Shown piece after piece: positions 8,907 to 16,987 of a stretch of DNA of 64,000 bases (its first letter is position 1; the number at the start of each line of letters is the position of its first letter). The notes below the pieces were generated by a model, which saw nothing but the letters and a program-made list of their open reading frames with translations, was not told the origin of the DNA and ran no database searches. The stretch lies in the NCBI GenBank assembly GCA_020634035.1, contig JACKCM010000004.1, positions 1 to 64,000 on the forward strand, in the 5' to 3' direction. The position numbers and the translations under genes were made by a program. This stretch comes from Candidatus Obscuribacterales bacterium (GTDB lineage: Bacteria; Cyanobacteriota; Vampirovibrionia; Obscuribacterales; Obscuribacteraceae).

Positions 8907-10064
8907 ATGCATCAATCAGCAGCTAAACGAGGTCGATATCAACTTCTCTATCATAAATTGAGAAGCAATTCTCGCGTTGACAAACTGCATTTTCAAATGG
9001 GTGTTTCGGAAATTGCAAGAGAAACTTTCAGGACTTTGGCGAAAGCGGTGGATTTTAGAAATTCTAGCAGTCTTGAAGAATACGCCATTAGGAAGATAGC
9101 AAATGCCTCCACCTTTGGCGTAGTGCATGCCGAGGAGGAAGCGAAAGTTGAGAAGGCGAAGATACCATTTTTGAAACCACATCCTGAGTTGCCGCCGACA
9201 GAGTACAACCTGCGAAGAGGATTGAGTTGTAGTTTGACCGTTTCGATCGAGTATGAAGAAGCGGCAGCTGGCATGCTCACTTCAAGTAGATTGATCAAAC
9301 GTTATTATGAGCCGCGCTTTGATGAGGCGAAAATAGAGGAGCAGAAGGTAAAGCGCCCACAGTCAAGGCGCGGAATAGAGAACGAATTCTTGGCTGACTG
9401 CTACGCTGTTACTGATGAAGTCAGTTTCGACCCTGTCATAGTTGAGATCGCTTTGGGTGAAGCTCTGTCAGAGCTGGGTATTGTGGAATTTGATATAGAG
9501 CCGGAGAAAAGGCAAGTCGATTTTGATTGGGTCGAAGATCCTATAAAAGAAGATCCTGAACATCCGGATTTTGTGCCTCCAGATGCTGAAGGAGTCTGCT
9601 TCGATATCGAAGGAATTGAGTCTATCGAGCGTCTGCGTAAAGTGTTGCCTGCCGGTTACCAGGCATATGAGTATCAAGTGTATCTCCCTAAATACGTCGA
9701 AGACATAGAGCAGGAACCGCCTGGCGCCAGGTCTTTGTCTAAAGCCGCAATAGTCAAAGATATGACGGATGATCAGTTCCTAAAATACATGGGCACTGCC
9801 AGAATAAACTGGAGCGGTAGTAGCGCGGATTTGAGAAAGAAATTCGAGTCATGGAAGAGCAAGTATAGGTGTATTCTGCTGGGCGCTTCTGAAGATTCTT
9901 TGACGCTTCGATTCCCGGTAATAGAAAAAAGGCATTTACGGAAACGTTTGTCAGAAGAGGTTGTGGCGTTTTGTCCAGAACTTGTACAAATGGGGCCTAA
10001 TAGTGGTGACGAGGTCGAAGATTGTCTTGCCAGCGGCGGAATCGTAAATCTATGGTGGGACTGA
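8907..10064 (+). CDS. Hypothetical protein
   Basis: A soluble, charged protein of up to 385 residues with no signal peptide or membrane helix. The start is uncertain: ATG 8907 has no clear ribosome binding site, and ATG 8997 (MGVSEIARETFRTL) is a reasonable alternative. A central acidic, proline-rich part (residues about 200-225) separates two halves. No motif is recognised. It ends three bases before the convergent secreted gene at 10068. Confidence 0.6.
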   Translation: MHQSAAKRGRYQLLYHKLRSNSRVDKLHFQMGVSEIARETFRTLAKAVDFRNSSSLEEYAIRKIANASTFGVVHAEEEAKVEKAKIPFLKPHPELPPTEYNLRRGLSCSLTVSIEYEEAAAGMLTSSRLIKRYYEPRFDEAKIEEQKVKRPQSRRGIENEFLADCYAVTDEVSFDPVIVEIALGEALSELGIVEFDIEPEKRQVDFDWVEDPIKEDPEHPDFVPPDAEGVCFDIEGIESIERLRKVLPAGYQAYEYQVYLPKYVEDIEQEPPGARSLSKAAIVKDMTDDQFLKYMGTARINWSGSSADLRKKFESWKSKYRCILLGASEDSLTLRFPVIEKRHLRKRLSEEVVAFCPELVQMGPNSGDEVEDCLASGGIVNLWWD

Positions 10065-10067
10065 GGG

Positions 10068-10580
10068 CTATTTCTCGCCGTGCAGTTTGCGGATTTTTTC
10101 ATCCTCTTTAAGCACTTTCATTAGCTTGGCGAAATTGTCATCTGTGTAAGGAACATGCCCCATTCTGCCTTTGTAGGTACTGAACATTCCATCACAAGGT
10201 ACGGCATCTGGAATGAAAATTATCCATTTGCTGCCAATATCCGGAGGCTTGACGTAGTCTGTTTCTGCGTTCGCTTTGTTCTGCTGCTCTTCAGATTCAT
10301 AGCACCACCTGACAGGGACATATCGGCTAAATGCGGGTCCCTTAAGATTCTCTTCCTGTCTGAATTCCACCCTGAATTCTTTGGCGTGATTTATGAGCGC
10401 CACCCTCTTGCACGTTCCAATCAGAGCGCATTCTGAATTCTTTAAATAGTCTCTCGCGTCCCAGTTGTCCTTGATTGCGGTTGAATCTTGCGCGCAGGCT
10501 GGTATCACCAACAGGGCGGCGACGAGTGTTGCAGAAAGCAGTTTCTCGCATATCGAATGTGGTGCCAGCCAACTTCTCAT
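10068..10580 (-). CDS. Secreted protein with a KWIIFI-type domain
   Basis: A 170-residue protein with an N-terminal hydrophobic signal sequence (to about residue 30). Its C-terminal about 90 residues share a clear pattern with the C-terminus of the protein at 51107-52156: GSKWIIFI, then AVP-x-DG-x-F, TY-x-G, and a YT-x-DN segment. The two therefore share a domain not known to me by name. The ATG overlaps the stop of the CopG-type antitoxin by four bases, which puts it in the same transcript as the toxin-antitoxin pair. Confidence 0.7.
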   Translation of the reverse strand: MRSWLAPHSICEKLLSATLVAALLVIPACAQDSTAIKDNWDARDYLKNSECALIGTCKRVALINHAKEFRVEFRQEENLKGPAFSRYVPVRWCYESEEQQNKANAETDYVKPPDIGSKWIIFIPDAVPCDGMFSTYKGRMGHVPYTDDNFAKLMKVLKEDEKIRKLHGEK

Positions 10581-10858
10581 TTGAGATTGCTGTCTCTGAC
10601 AAAGCGAGTTAACGCTTGTCGGATAAGCGGTTGATAGCCGATTCCTTCTTGCTTCGCGATTAACTTCAGGTCTTCTATTAGCTGCTTCTGCAATCTTATA
10701 GAGATTAGTTGCAGTTCCATAACATCGTCAATCTCACTGGCTTCGGCTTCGCTGACTACCCTTACGTTTTCTGGAGAAGCTCCCAGTTCACGCGAGTCCC
10801 ACTTAGACTGCCTCTTTTGATTGCTGTTTTTAGTTCTGTTCTTTTTCTCTATTGCCAT
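10577..10858 (-). CDS. CopG/BrnA-type ribbon-helix-helix antitoxin
   Basis: A 93-residue protein with a basic, disordered N-terminal half and a C-terminal ribbon-helix-helix: strand QLISIRLQ, then helices IEDLKLIAKQEGIGY and PLIRQALTRFV. The IGYQPLIR segment is typical of CopG-family antitoxins that pair with BrnT-like toxins. It should dimerise, bind the operator upstream of the toxin gene and neutralise the toxin. Its ATG overlaps the toxin stop by one base. The order is toxin first, as in BrnTA. Confidence 0.8.
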   Translation of the reverse strand: MAIEKKNRTKNSNQKRQSKWDSRELGASPENVRVVSEAEASEIDDVMELQLISIRLQKQLIEDLKLIAKQEGIGYQPLIRQALTRFVRDSNLK

Positions 10859-11160
10859 TACTTTAGTCTCTCATTCGAATACTTTTGATAGATCTTAGAT
10901 TCAATATCATTGGGCTCAAAAGCCGATTTGATAACTATTTCCCTTTCATCTGGATAATAGATGAATACTACCTTTATGACTCGACCGGAACGCGATTCTG
11001 AGATAAACCATTTGGTGGGAGGGTCCGTTTTATGGTCTTCCCTTTTATCTTCCAGAAAAGGACCGAGTCTATTCTCGAAACATTCTAAGATTTCATGCTC
11101 GAATATGTTGTGTTTCTTCCTAACCTTATTGGCTACCGCCTCACTAATCATAAAAAACAT
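10858..11160 (-). CDS. BrnT-like toxin of a type II toxin-antitoxin pair
   Basis: A 100-residue protein with the pattern of small toxins next to CopG antitoxins: a helix beginning ISEAVANKVRKKH, a CFENRLGPFLEDKREDHKTDPP loop, and strands with WFISES and IKVVFIYY. In databases such proteins often carry the misleading name ADP-ribosyl-(dinitrogen reductase) hydrolase; they belong to the RelE/BrnT-like RNase group. The target is inferred to be RNA. The in-frame ATG at 11151 is an alternative start. A canonical promoter with a palindrome lies just upstream. Confidence 0.75.
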   Translation of the reverse strand: MFFMISEAVANKVRKKHNIFEHEILECFENRLGPFLEDKREDHKTDPPTKWFISESRSGRVIKVVFIYYPDEREIVIKSAFEPNDIESKIYQKYSNERLK

Positions 11161-11170
11161 GTGTATCTCT

Positions 11171-11199
11171 ATTGTATATACAAGGTCTCATACCGTCAA
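11171..11199 (-). promoter_or_regulatory. Promoter and palindromic operator of the toxin-antitoxin operon
   Basis: On the minus strand, TTGACG (11194-11199) and TACAAT (11171-11176) are spaced by exactly 17 bases. A perfect 12-bp palindrome TTGTATATACAA (11172-11183) covers the -10 box, ten or so bases before the toxin ATG. This is the expected place for autorepression by the ribbon-helix-helix antitoxin. Confidence 0.7.
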
Positions 11200-11324
11200 G
11201 CTAATTTATCAGGTTTTGTGACGCCTTTATCTTTCGGAAGCCGCTGCAGTTGCTTACTTCTCGTGTTTTTCACTAAGCGTCTTCGATATTCTGAACGTAT
11301 TTGATACCAACTGCGATCGATCGC

Positions 11325-11918
11325 CTAATAGTGGCAGGCGTTCTTGCCACGCTTCATCAGGTACTTCTGGTGATAGTCCTCAGCCATATAGAACGGCGGC
11401 GCTGGCTCAAGCGCGGTTACAATCGGTCGCGGAAAGCGCTTCTCTTTCGTGAGTCTGGCGATGGTCGCTTCAGCCAGTTTCTTTTGCTCCGGTGAGTAAT
11501 AAAAAATCACCGAGCGGTACTGGGTGCCTACATCCGGTCCCTGGCGGTTGAGGGTCATAGGATTGTGCGAGCTGAAGAAAACGTCGAGCAGCTTCTGGTA
11601 AGAGGTTTTGGCTGGGTCGAATTCGATGTGCACAACTTCGGCGTGACCGGTTTTGTCGGTGCAGACTTCTTTGTAGGTCGGGTCCTTGGTCTTGCCGCCG
11701 GCGTAGCCCACGGCGGTCTCTTTGACCCCGGGCAGCGTGCGGAAAGTCTCTTCTACGCCCCAGAAACAGCCTGCGCCGAACATGGCGCTCTTGAGCGCGC
11801 CGTCTTTGACCGCCGCTTTACCGCCAGACTTCGCGGATGCTTTGTCCCGGGCGAAGGCTCCCGAAGCCCAGAAAACTGCAACTGCGACCAATCCGACTAC
11901 TAAGAGGGGGTATCTCAT
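11325..11918 (-). CDS. msrA: Secreted peptide methionine sulfoxide reductase A
   Basis: MsrA reduces methionine-S-sulfoxide in proteins. The catalytic motif GCFWG is at residues 50-54 (Cys51), followed by the family landmarks GYAGG, GHAEVVHIEFDP and GPDVGTQYRS, and a Cys near the C-terminus (195) for resolving. I place the start at ATG 11918 because AGGAG stands seven bases before it and the N-terminus is then a signal peptide (about residues 1-24), so the enzyme is exported. The longer frame starts at 11939. It works outside the cytoplasm, repairing oxidised envelope proteins. Confidence 0.92.
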   Translation of the reverse strand: MRYPLLVVGLVAVAVFWASGAFARDKASAKSGGKAAVKDGALKSAMFGAGCFWGVEETFRTLPGVKETAVGYAGGKTKDPTYKEVCTDKTGHAEVVHIEFDPAKTSYQKLLDVFFSSHNPMTLNRQGPDVGTQYRSVIFYYSPEQKKLAEATIARLTKEKRFPRPIVTALEPAPPFYMAEDYHQKYLMKRGKNACHY

Positions 11919-12084
11919 CTTTGACTCCTGCCCAAACACATAAATAGTAAATGACTTGTGTCAGAATCTTTTGTTCCCGCAAATATCGGGTTTCTGGTGA
12001 GCACCGCAATGTCGACCTGGGGTTTTCCACCTGCCCATTGGTCAGCGCGCGCGCTATATTGGTAGTCCCCTGGAGGGACTTACT

Positions 12085-12648
12085 ATGAAACGAATATTCT
12101 CAACGGCGGTCTTCGTGACCGGCGCTTGCCTTTTGATTGGCTTCGGATACCATATTTTGACCGACAGCAACGTCATCTTTCGAAACTACATTGACCTTCC
12201 GGAGAGCGCCGTCGCTGACTGGCCTGAGAGTGTAGTGCCCAATCCGGGCATGCAGGATCTTGGTGACGGAAACGTCCGCGTGCGCACCAATGCGAATGGC
12301 GAACTGTTCAACCCATCACTGAATTCTGTGGTGGGGAGCGACCGGAAGACCTTTTTCCATGTGAGCAAAAAAAACGGCAAATATGCCATCGACGGGCTGA
12401 TGGGAGCAAACATCAATCCGGTCGATCCGGACCTTCATCTGAGCACGAAAGACCTCGGAATCTCTGAGTTGGAGGAAGAGCTATTTATGAAGGTTATACG
12501 GGGCGCGCGCGCCGCAAGCGATGGCGAAAGTGCTGGTTCTCGCGCAGGCGAGAGATCGGGAGCGAGGGCTGGCACGAATGCTGGCGAGATGACTGGTGCG
12601 AGAATCGGCGCGATGGCTGGCGGTGCCTTCATGAAGGTCAAGAACTAG
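12085..12648 (+). CDS. Membrane-anchored protein with a C-terminal glycine-zipper tail
   Basis: A 187-residue protein. An N-terminal hydrophobic helix (residues 5-22) serves as anchor or signal, followed by a soluble part of unknown fold. The tail has glycine at every fourth residue from 147 to 179 (nine glycines in strict GxxxG register), with Ala, Ser, Arg and Thr between. That is the glycine-zipper pattern found in membrane-inserting helices. A GGAGG ribosome binding site is present. No family is recognised. Confidence 0.65.
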   Translation: MKRIFSTAVFVTGACLLIGFGYHILTDSNVIFRNYIDLPESAVADWPESVVPNPGMQDLGDGNVRVRTNANGELFNPSLNSVVGSDRKTFFHVSKKNGKYAIDGLMGANINPVDPDLHLSTKDLGISELEEELFMKVIRGARAASDGESAGSRAGERSGARAGTNAGEMTGARIGAMAGGAFMKVKN

Positions 12649-12815
12649 GATCTCGCCCGCAAACGCAGTGCCGGCCTACGTCAACTTAAAGTCACAAACG
12701 AGCAGTAGTATTCCACCATCGCAATCGAATCGAGACAAGCTGAAGGATAAGGGGATCTTCCTGCATCTACCATCAGTTTGCGCCTCTGATTCATCGTTTC
12801 TTTGAGGATAAAGCT

Positions 12816-13019
12816 ATGAATAATCAGTTAGATGCTGTTGGCCAGGGAAATCAAGCCGGGGGCGATAACGTTGCCGATCAGGCTCGCAGCAATCTCAGCC
12901 AGCTTGCCATGACTTACCATGTTTGTGGAGACGGTCGCGTGGTTTTCAATCCGTCCGACTGCCGCGCCACAAATGCACTGCCTGATCTTGAAATCACCGG
13001 ACTTACCCAGAAGAGTTAG
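12816..13019 (+). CDS. Small hypothetical protein
   Basis: A 67-residue polar protein with a GAGGA ribosome binding site eight bases before the ATG, which is the main reason for accepting it. Two cysteines (YHVCGDG and PSDCRAT) could form a disulfide or bind metal. There is no signal peptide. Nothing is recognised. Confidence 0.5.
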   Translation: MNNQLDAVGQGNQAGGDNVADQARSNLSQLAMTYHVCGDGRVVFNPSDCRATNALPDLEITGLTQKS

Positions 13020-13066
13020 GTCCCGCGTATTGCAGCTAGTCGTGCTTTGTGCAGAAGAGACTACTT

Positions 13067-13591
13067 TCAGTTTAGTCCTGGCACTGAAGGGAAGCTGTTC
13101 AGACCGGACCAGATTCCAGCTATCACCAGCGTGATTACTAAGATTGCGCCCGTGAAGGCGATTTTGTTCAGTCGCTTTTCTGATATCTCTTTCTTGTAGA
13201 GAATAAAGCTTATTGGTAAAGCAAGCAAAAGTAATACGCAGAAACTTGGTGCATTTGCAAATGGAATTCGCTGAGTCGCTATGAGTAAACCCGATTCATA
13301 TTCCACCATTGTGACTGGAAAAATATCGGTAATCGAGCCGGTCTGCGATGGATAGGTTTTGATTCTTAATACCTTCTGGTTGTCATAAATCCCGAAATTT
13401 TGTGCATCTTTATATGCTCTTTGATTTTCATTATAGGAAAGGGCACCATACAAAGAGAAGAAAATTACCAGCATAAGCAGGTACATCTTTGGGGGCGGTT
13501 TTCTGACTCTCAGCCAATCTGGCATAGTTCTGTTATTCTTGTTGCATAAAACACTATTCGAATTATTATGGCATGGCTGGTGGCAAGACAA
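13067..13591 (-). CDS. Hypothetical membrane protein
   Basis: Up to 174 residues with three hydrophobic segments (near residues 36-52, 117-135 and 146-164 of the longest reading) and an exposed loop between the first two. ATG 13525 (MPDWLRVRK) is a likely alternative start, giving a short cytoplasmic basic N-terminus before the first helix. No family is recognised. One of the two 96-bp repeats lies directly upstream. Confidence 0.6.
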   Translation of the reverse strand: MSCHQPCHNNSNSVLCNKNNRTMPDWLRVRKPPPKMYLLMLVIFFSLYGALSYNENQRAYKDAQNFGIYDNQKVLRIKTYPSQTGSITDIFPVTMVEYESGLLIATQRIPFANAPSFCVLLLLALPISFILYKKEISEKRLNKIAFTGAILVITLVIAGIWSGLNSFPSVPGLN

Positions 13592-13606
13592 TCAGCGTTT
13601 TGAAGA

Positions 13607-13702
13607 TTTGGCCGGTCGACCGTCCAGCTTTTTGAGATTTCAGAATTTAGTTGGTCAACCAACCAAATAGCAGAAGTCTCGACTCGAAGCCTACCCTCCG
13701 AC
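13607..13702 (+). repeat. 96-bp direct repeat, copy A
   Basis: Nearly identical to 14602-14697 (three differences in 96 bases), in the same orientation. It contains two palindromes: CGGTCGACCG, and GTTGGT-CA-ACCAAC (6-bp arms). A T-run (CTTTTTG) follows the first. A 24-bp core around the second palindrome recurs at 27321-27344. It lies upstream of the gene at 13825. Confidence 0.85.
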
Positions 13703-13824
13703 ATCTTTCTTGTCGCACCAGGAGCTAATCCTCTGCTGGCGCCCGGTTCATTTACTTGCCCTCATCCCGGCAATCCGGTACTATCGTCGAAGCCCGGATC
13801 TCCCCCCAACCCGGCTCATAGCCA

Positions 13825-14550
13825 ATGCGCCTTCTTACCCTTAAAAATCGAGACAAGAATGACCGGGTCTGGATAGACGCACGGCTCTCTGAGGGTGGAG
13901 TGCCCTGGAACGAGTTGCAACCCATAGAAGGCTTTCCGCGCTGGATCGGCCGCGACGAAGAGCTTCAAGTTGAGGTTGGCGACTATTCCGATCTGATTTA
14001 TCGCCGCAACTTCGCCAGAGCCGGGCGAGAGGAGTTCTTGCGTCGCACCGACTTGTTTCGCATAAGCATAGACAGCCGAGATCAACAGCCAACTGGTTTC
14101 ATCTGGCCATATGCTGAAAGTGTTTTGGGTGAGGCGGCAGATACCTCGCTCCGAATCAGTTGTTCTGAGGACCGGATTTATGACGAGGAGGAACCTCGGG
14201 CGAAAGCGTTAATCGAGGAGATTAACTCAAAGTCCAGGGCCGTTCGCAACTACAAAATTCAGCCCGAGGCTGAGTTGACCAGGTATCCAGAGGATGGCTA
14301 CTTTGCCTGTCTGCTCTATATTTCCATCACCGACACTAAGAGCGGTCGATTTGGAAGATATCTGGTTATGGAGGCGGCTCCATGGACAGTATCACCGCAC
14401 TTTAAAGAAGCCGTGATCAAAAAAGGTTGGCTTCAGCTCAATCCTACAAAAGAAAGATATTTTTCACCGGACTGTTATCGCAGTCAGGGATTTCGAGTTC
14501 CTATTGCGTTTCCCCTCGAGAAATTCTGGGTGCATTCTGCAAACTTATAG
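13825..14550 (+). CDS. Hypothetical protein bracketed by direct repeats
   Basis: A 241-residue soluble protein without signal peptide, mildly acidic, with several Trp and Tyr. No domain is recognised. There is no convincing ribosome binding site before the ATG at 13825. The gene sits between the two copies of the 96-bp repeat, so gene and one repeat copy form a unit of about 1 kb that may have been duplicated or inserted. Confidence 0.6.
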   Translation: MRLLTLKNRDKNDRVWIDARLSEGGVPWNELQPIEGFPRWIGRDEELQVEVGDYSDLIYRRNFARAGREEFLRRTDLFRISIDSRDQQPTGFIWPYAESVLGEAADTSLRISCSEDRIYDEEEPRAKALIEEINSKSRAVRNYKIQPEAELTRYPEDGYFACLLYISITDTKSGRFGRYLVMEAAPWTVSPHFKEAVIKKGWLQLNPTKERYFSPDCYRSQGFRVPIAFPLEKFWVHSANL

Positions 14551-14601
14551 CACCAGTACGTCCAGACCTTGTTTATCTTCGCTAATGCATAGAATTCGAG
14601 G

Positions 14602-14697
14602 TTTGGCCGGTCGACCGTCCAGCTTTTTGAGATTTCAGAATTTAGTTGGTCAACCAACCAAATAGCAAAAGTCTCGACTCGAAGGCTACCCGCCGAC
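14602..14697 (+). repeat. 96-bp direct repeat, copy B
   Basis: Second copy of the repeat at 13607-13702, 995 bases downstream. It lies between the convergent genes ending at 14550 and 14703. The differences from copy A are single bases near the 3' end. Confidence 0.85.
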
Positions 14698-14702
14698 GAA
14701 TT

Positions 14703-15329
14703 TCAATGAATTGTTGAAATCGACGAAGCCAGAAAACAGAAAGCCAGAAACGGAAACACAAAGATAACGACGTAGAGCACGCACGGCAAGTAAGAATCGT
14801 CGGCTTTCCAGCTTCGGGCGCTCTTGTGAAAGGTCATGGTGCCTACAAGTTGCCAGAGGCAAAAGTAAAACATCATACGTAGGTGGCAGAAGAGAGACCA
14901 ACGGTAGTTGGAGGCAAATATAAAGGTGTAGAAGATAACCAGAACCAGCTCCACTTGCAGCAGCTCCGTCAGGACTTTCATTCGGCGGTTTGTCACCAGG
15001 TCGTCACCATCTCTAAAGACGGTCGCGTACCCGAGACTGCAGCAGAACGTGAACGCTGCTCCGATTAGTCCGACATTTTGAGAATGAATTTGATCAAAGA
15101 ATAAACCGCTACAGGCGAGCAAAGCGGTGACCACCAACATCAGGGCAGAAAATTTCCCTCTGGTGCGCATCAAGCGAAAAGCCATGGTCATAGCCAGGCA
15201 GCCAAAGGCACCCAGAAGCAGTGTCACATAGGTCTCTAACAAACTCAGTCTACTTGTGTCACCAGAACTGCCGTATACAAGTAAGTATCCCAGCATCGTT
15301 GCGGCAATAATGTATGCGTTGGATTGCAT
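14703..15329 (-). CDS. Hypothetical membrane protein, paralogue of the next gene
   Basis: A 208-residue protein with about six hydrophobic segments (near 5-20, 33-50, 60-76, 85-102, 124-143 and 184-203). It is clearly related along its whole length to the 209-residue protein at 15364-15993: both start MQS, share FCCxLGY in the middle, LWQL-x-GTM-x-F-x-KSA later, and PFLAF near the end. The pair arose by tandem duplication. No family or function is recognised. Confidence 0.75.
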   Translation of the reverse strand: MQSNAYIIAATMLGYLLVYGSSGDTSRLSLLETYVTLLLGAFGCLAMTMAFRLMRTRGKFSALMLVVTALLACSGLFFDQIHSQNVGLIGAAFTFCCSLGYATVFRDGDDLVTNRRMKVLTELLQVELVLVIFYTFIFASNYRWSLFCHLRMMFYFCLWQLVGTMTFHKSARSWKADDSYLPCVLYVVIFVFPFLAFCFLASSISTIH

Positions 15330-15363
15330 TGCTTTAGGAGCCCTTTTGCTTACCCGTCGCCAC

Positions 15364-15993
15364 TCAGTGCTTAAGCGGCAAAATCGCCGGCGCGATAAAT
15401 AAGAAAGCGAGAAACGGCAGCATGAACACCACGCAGTAGAGCAAGCACGGCAAGAATGGATTTTTCAACTTCCAGGCTTTGGCGCTCTTCTGAAACGACA
15501 TGGTGCCCGCCAGCTGCCAGAGCGACAGGAAAACCAGCGAATGTACATTGCAACAGAGAATGTATCGGAAATACCCGGTGCCTATTACCAGAAAGAACAT
15601 CACGAAGCCGAGTTGCGCCTGCAGAAGTTTGATCAGGATTTTCATGCGATGGTCGGCTGCCGGGTCGTCGCTGTCTCCGAAGATGGTCGTGTACCCAAGG
15701 TTGCAGCAGAAAGCAAAAGCTGCACCAGCCAGGCCGACGTTGGGCGAGTTGACCTGCCCGAATAGAAAGCCGAGACAGGCGAGCAAAACAGTGATCACCA
15801 CCATCACCGCCGAGAAAGTCCCCCTTGTGCGCAGCGAGCGAAAGGTCATGGCGATAGCCTGACAGGTCAGCCCGCCCAGAAAGAGCGCTGTATAAATCTC
15901 TTGTATGGTGAGGTTCTTCAGCTCTCCGGTTTTGCTGCACAAAATGAAAGAGCCCAGCAGTATCCCGGTAAGCATGTCTGAATAAGATTGCAT
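15364..15993 (-). CDS. Hypothetical membrane protein, tandem paralogue
   Basis: A 209-residue, roughly six-helix membrane protein and the upstream member of the tandem pair with 14703-15329, separated by 34 bases. The loop motif FGDSDDPAADHRMK corresponds to FRDGDDLVTNRRMK in the paralogue. It is probably co-transcribed with it. No catalytic or transport motif is visible. Confidence 0.75.
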   Translation of the reverse strand: MQSYSDMLTGILLGSFILCSKTGELKNLTIQEIYTALFLGGLTCQAIAMTFRSLRTRGTFSAVMVVITVLLACLGFLFGQVNSPNVGLAGAAFAFCCNLGYTTIFGDSDDPAADHRMKILIKLLQAQLGFVMFFLVIGTGYFRYILCCNVHSLVFLSLWQLAGTMSFQKSAKAWKLKNPFLPCLLYCVVFMLPFLAFLFIAPAILPLKH

Positions 15994-16208
15994 TGAAAGC
16001 CTCTTGCCACTGCGTTGAATCGCCGCTTAACAGATTTGACGACTCTATATCTTCTTTGTAGGTCTTATTTGTTCCTTGAACCTATTTGATCCTATAGGAT
16101 CCTTTTCCGCTTCATGCTTCCTATCAAACAATTCTATAGCTGTATTATGGTCTCGTCCAGCAGTATTCCGCCGTCCCGCATCGCTGGTCTTCTCTACCAA
16201 CCCCATTC

Positions 16209-16838
16209 GTGTCTCTCCGTGCTAGCATTGAATCACCGCTTAATTTGATCGATGTAAGAGAGTTTTCGCCCTTGCCCTCTAAGATCAAGATTCTAAATCT
16301 GAACTGGCGACAGTACCTGGTCATAGTCGCCGGCGTCTGTGCGTCTCTGGTCGCCAACTATATAGCTTATTGTCTTTCGCTGACCCCTGTGTTTATGAGC
16401 GGCGGCAGCGTCAACAGAAGCGTCACCTATGGCCCCGGGCTGGAGTTCGGTATCATCGGCTGTTCTGTTGTCTTGCTTTTTACAATCGCCGGAGTTTTCT
16501 ATACGCGTCGCCGTACAAAAGAATGGTACCAGGCGCCCGGTGTAGAAGAACGCTTGCACAAAATCTTCGCAGTCTTTGCCCTGGCTGCATGCCTACTCGG
16601 TCTTGCTCTGCTCGCGGCTGATAGAGCAGGTCTACCTCTCTGGATCATGATGATCATCTCCTGGATCCTTTCTCTATCTATAGTTGTGCCGATAACGATT
16701 TTGCACGATGCATCCCACGGCTGTCCTGAAGGTCTGCTCGGCGCCCTATACATGGGAGTATCCTGGCTTCTTCTGGTTCCGGCGCTGGGGGCGGCGGGGA
16801 TATTGCTGGGTCTGACCGTGCTTCTTGCTATCGGCTAG
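16209..16838 (+). CDS. Hypothetical membrane protein
   Basis: Up to 209 residues with about five hydrophobic helices (near 38-58, 76-98, 120-140, 145-165 and 178-208 in the longest reading). The start is uncertain: GTG 16209 lacks a ribosome binding site, and a TTG near 16272 preceded by AAGAGAG is an alternative. No family is recognised. Confidence 0.55.
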   Translation: MSLRASIESPLNLIDVREFSPLPSKIKILNLNWRQYLVIVAGVCASLVANYIAYCLSLTPVFMSGGSVNRSVTYGPGLEFGIIGCSVVLLFTIAGVFYTRRRTKEWYQAPGVEERLHKIFAVFALAACLLGLALLAADRAGLPLWIMMIISWILSLSIVVPITILHDASHGCPEGLLGALYMGVSWLLLVPALGAAGILLGLTVLLAIG

Positions 16839-16920
16839 ATTTAGTTGAATTTTCATATCGGTCATTTTGCGGGGCTTTTCAAGCTTTCGCAAATCGGATT
16901 TTGTGATACAGTTCCAATTT

Positions 16921-16938
16921 CGGAAACAATCGTTTCCG
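16921..16938. promoter_or_regulatory. Perfect inverted repeat, likely operator of the Spy-like gene
   Basis: CGGAAAC-AATC-GTTTCCG, with 7-bp perfect arms, lies 50 bases before the Spy-like ATG. A promoter-like TTGTGA about 18 bases before AACAAT overlaps it, so a bound repressor would block the start region. The regulator is not identified. Confidence 0.5.
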
Positions 16939-16987
16939 ACCTGCGTCATCTGAGAAATCTCGCCACTACCATTGAGGAGACTGAATA

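Noticed and set aside
15371..15940. 189-codon ORF inside the tandem membrane-protein gene
   Set aside because: Same strand, shifted frame; the product is His/Arg-rich and non-membrane, whereas the accepted frame matches its paralogue.
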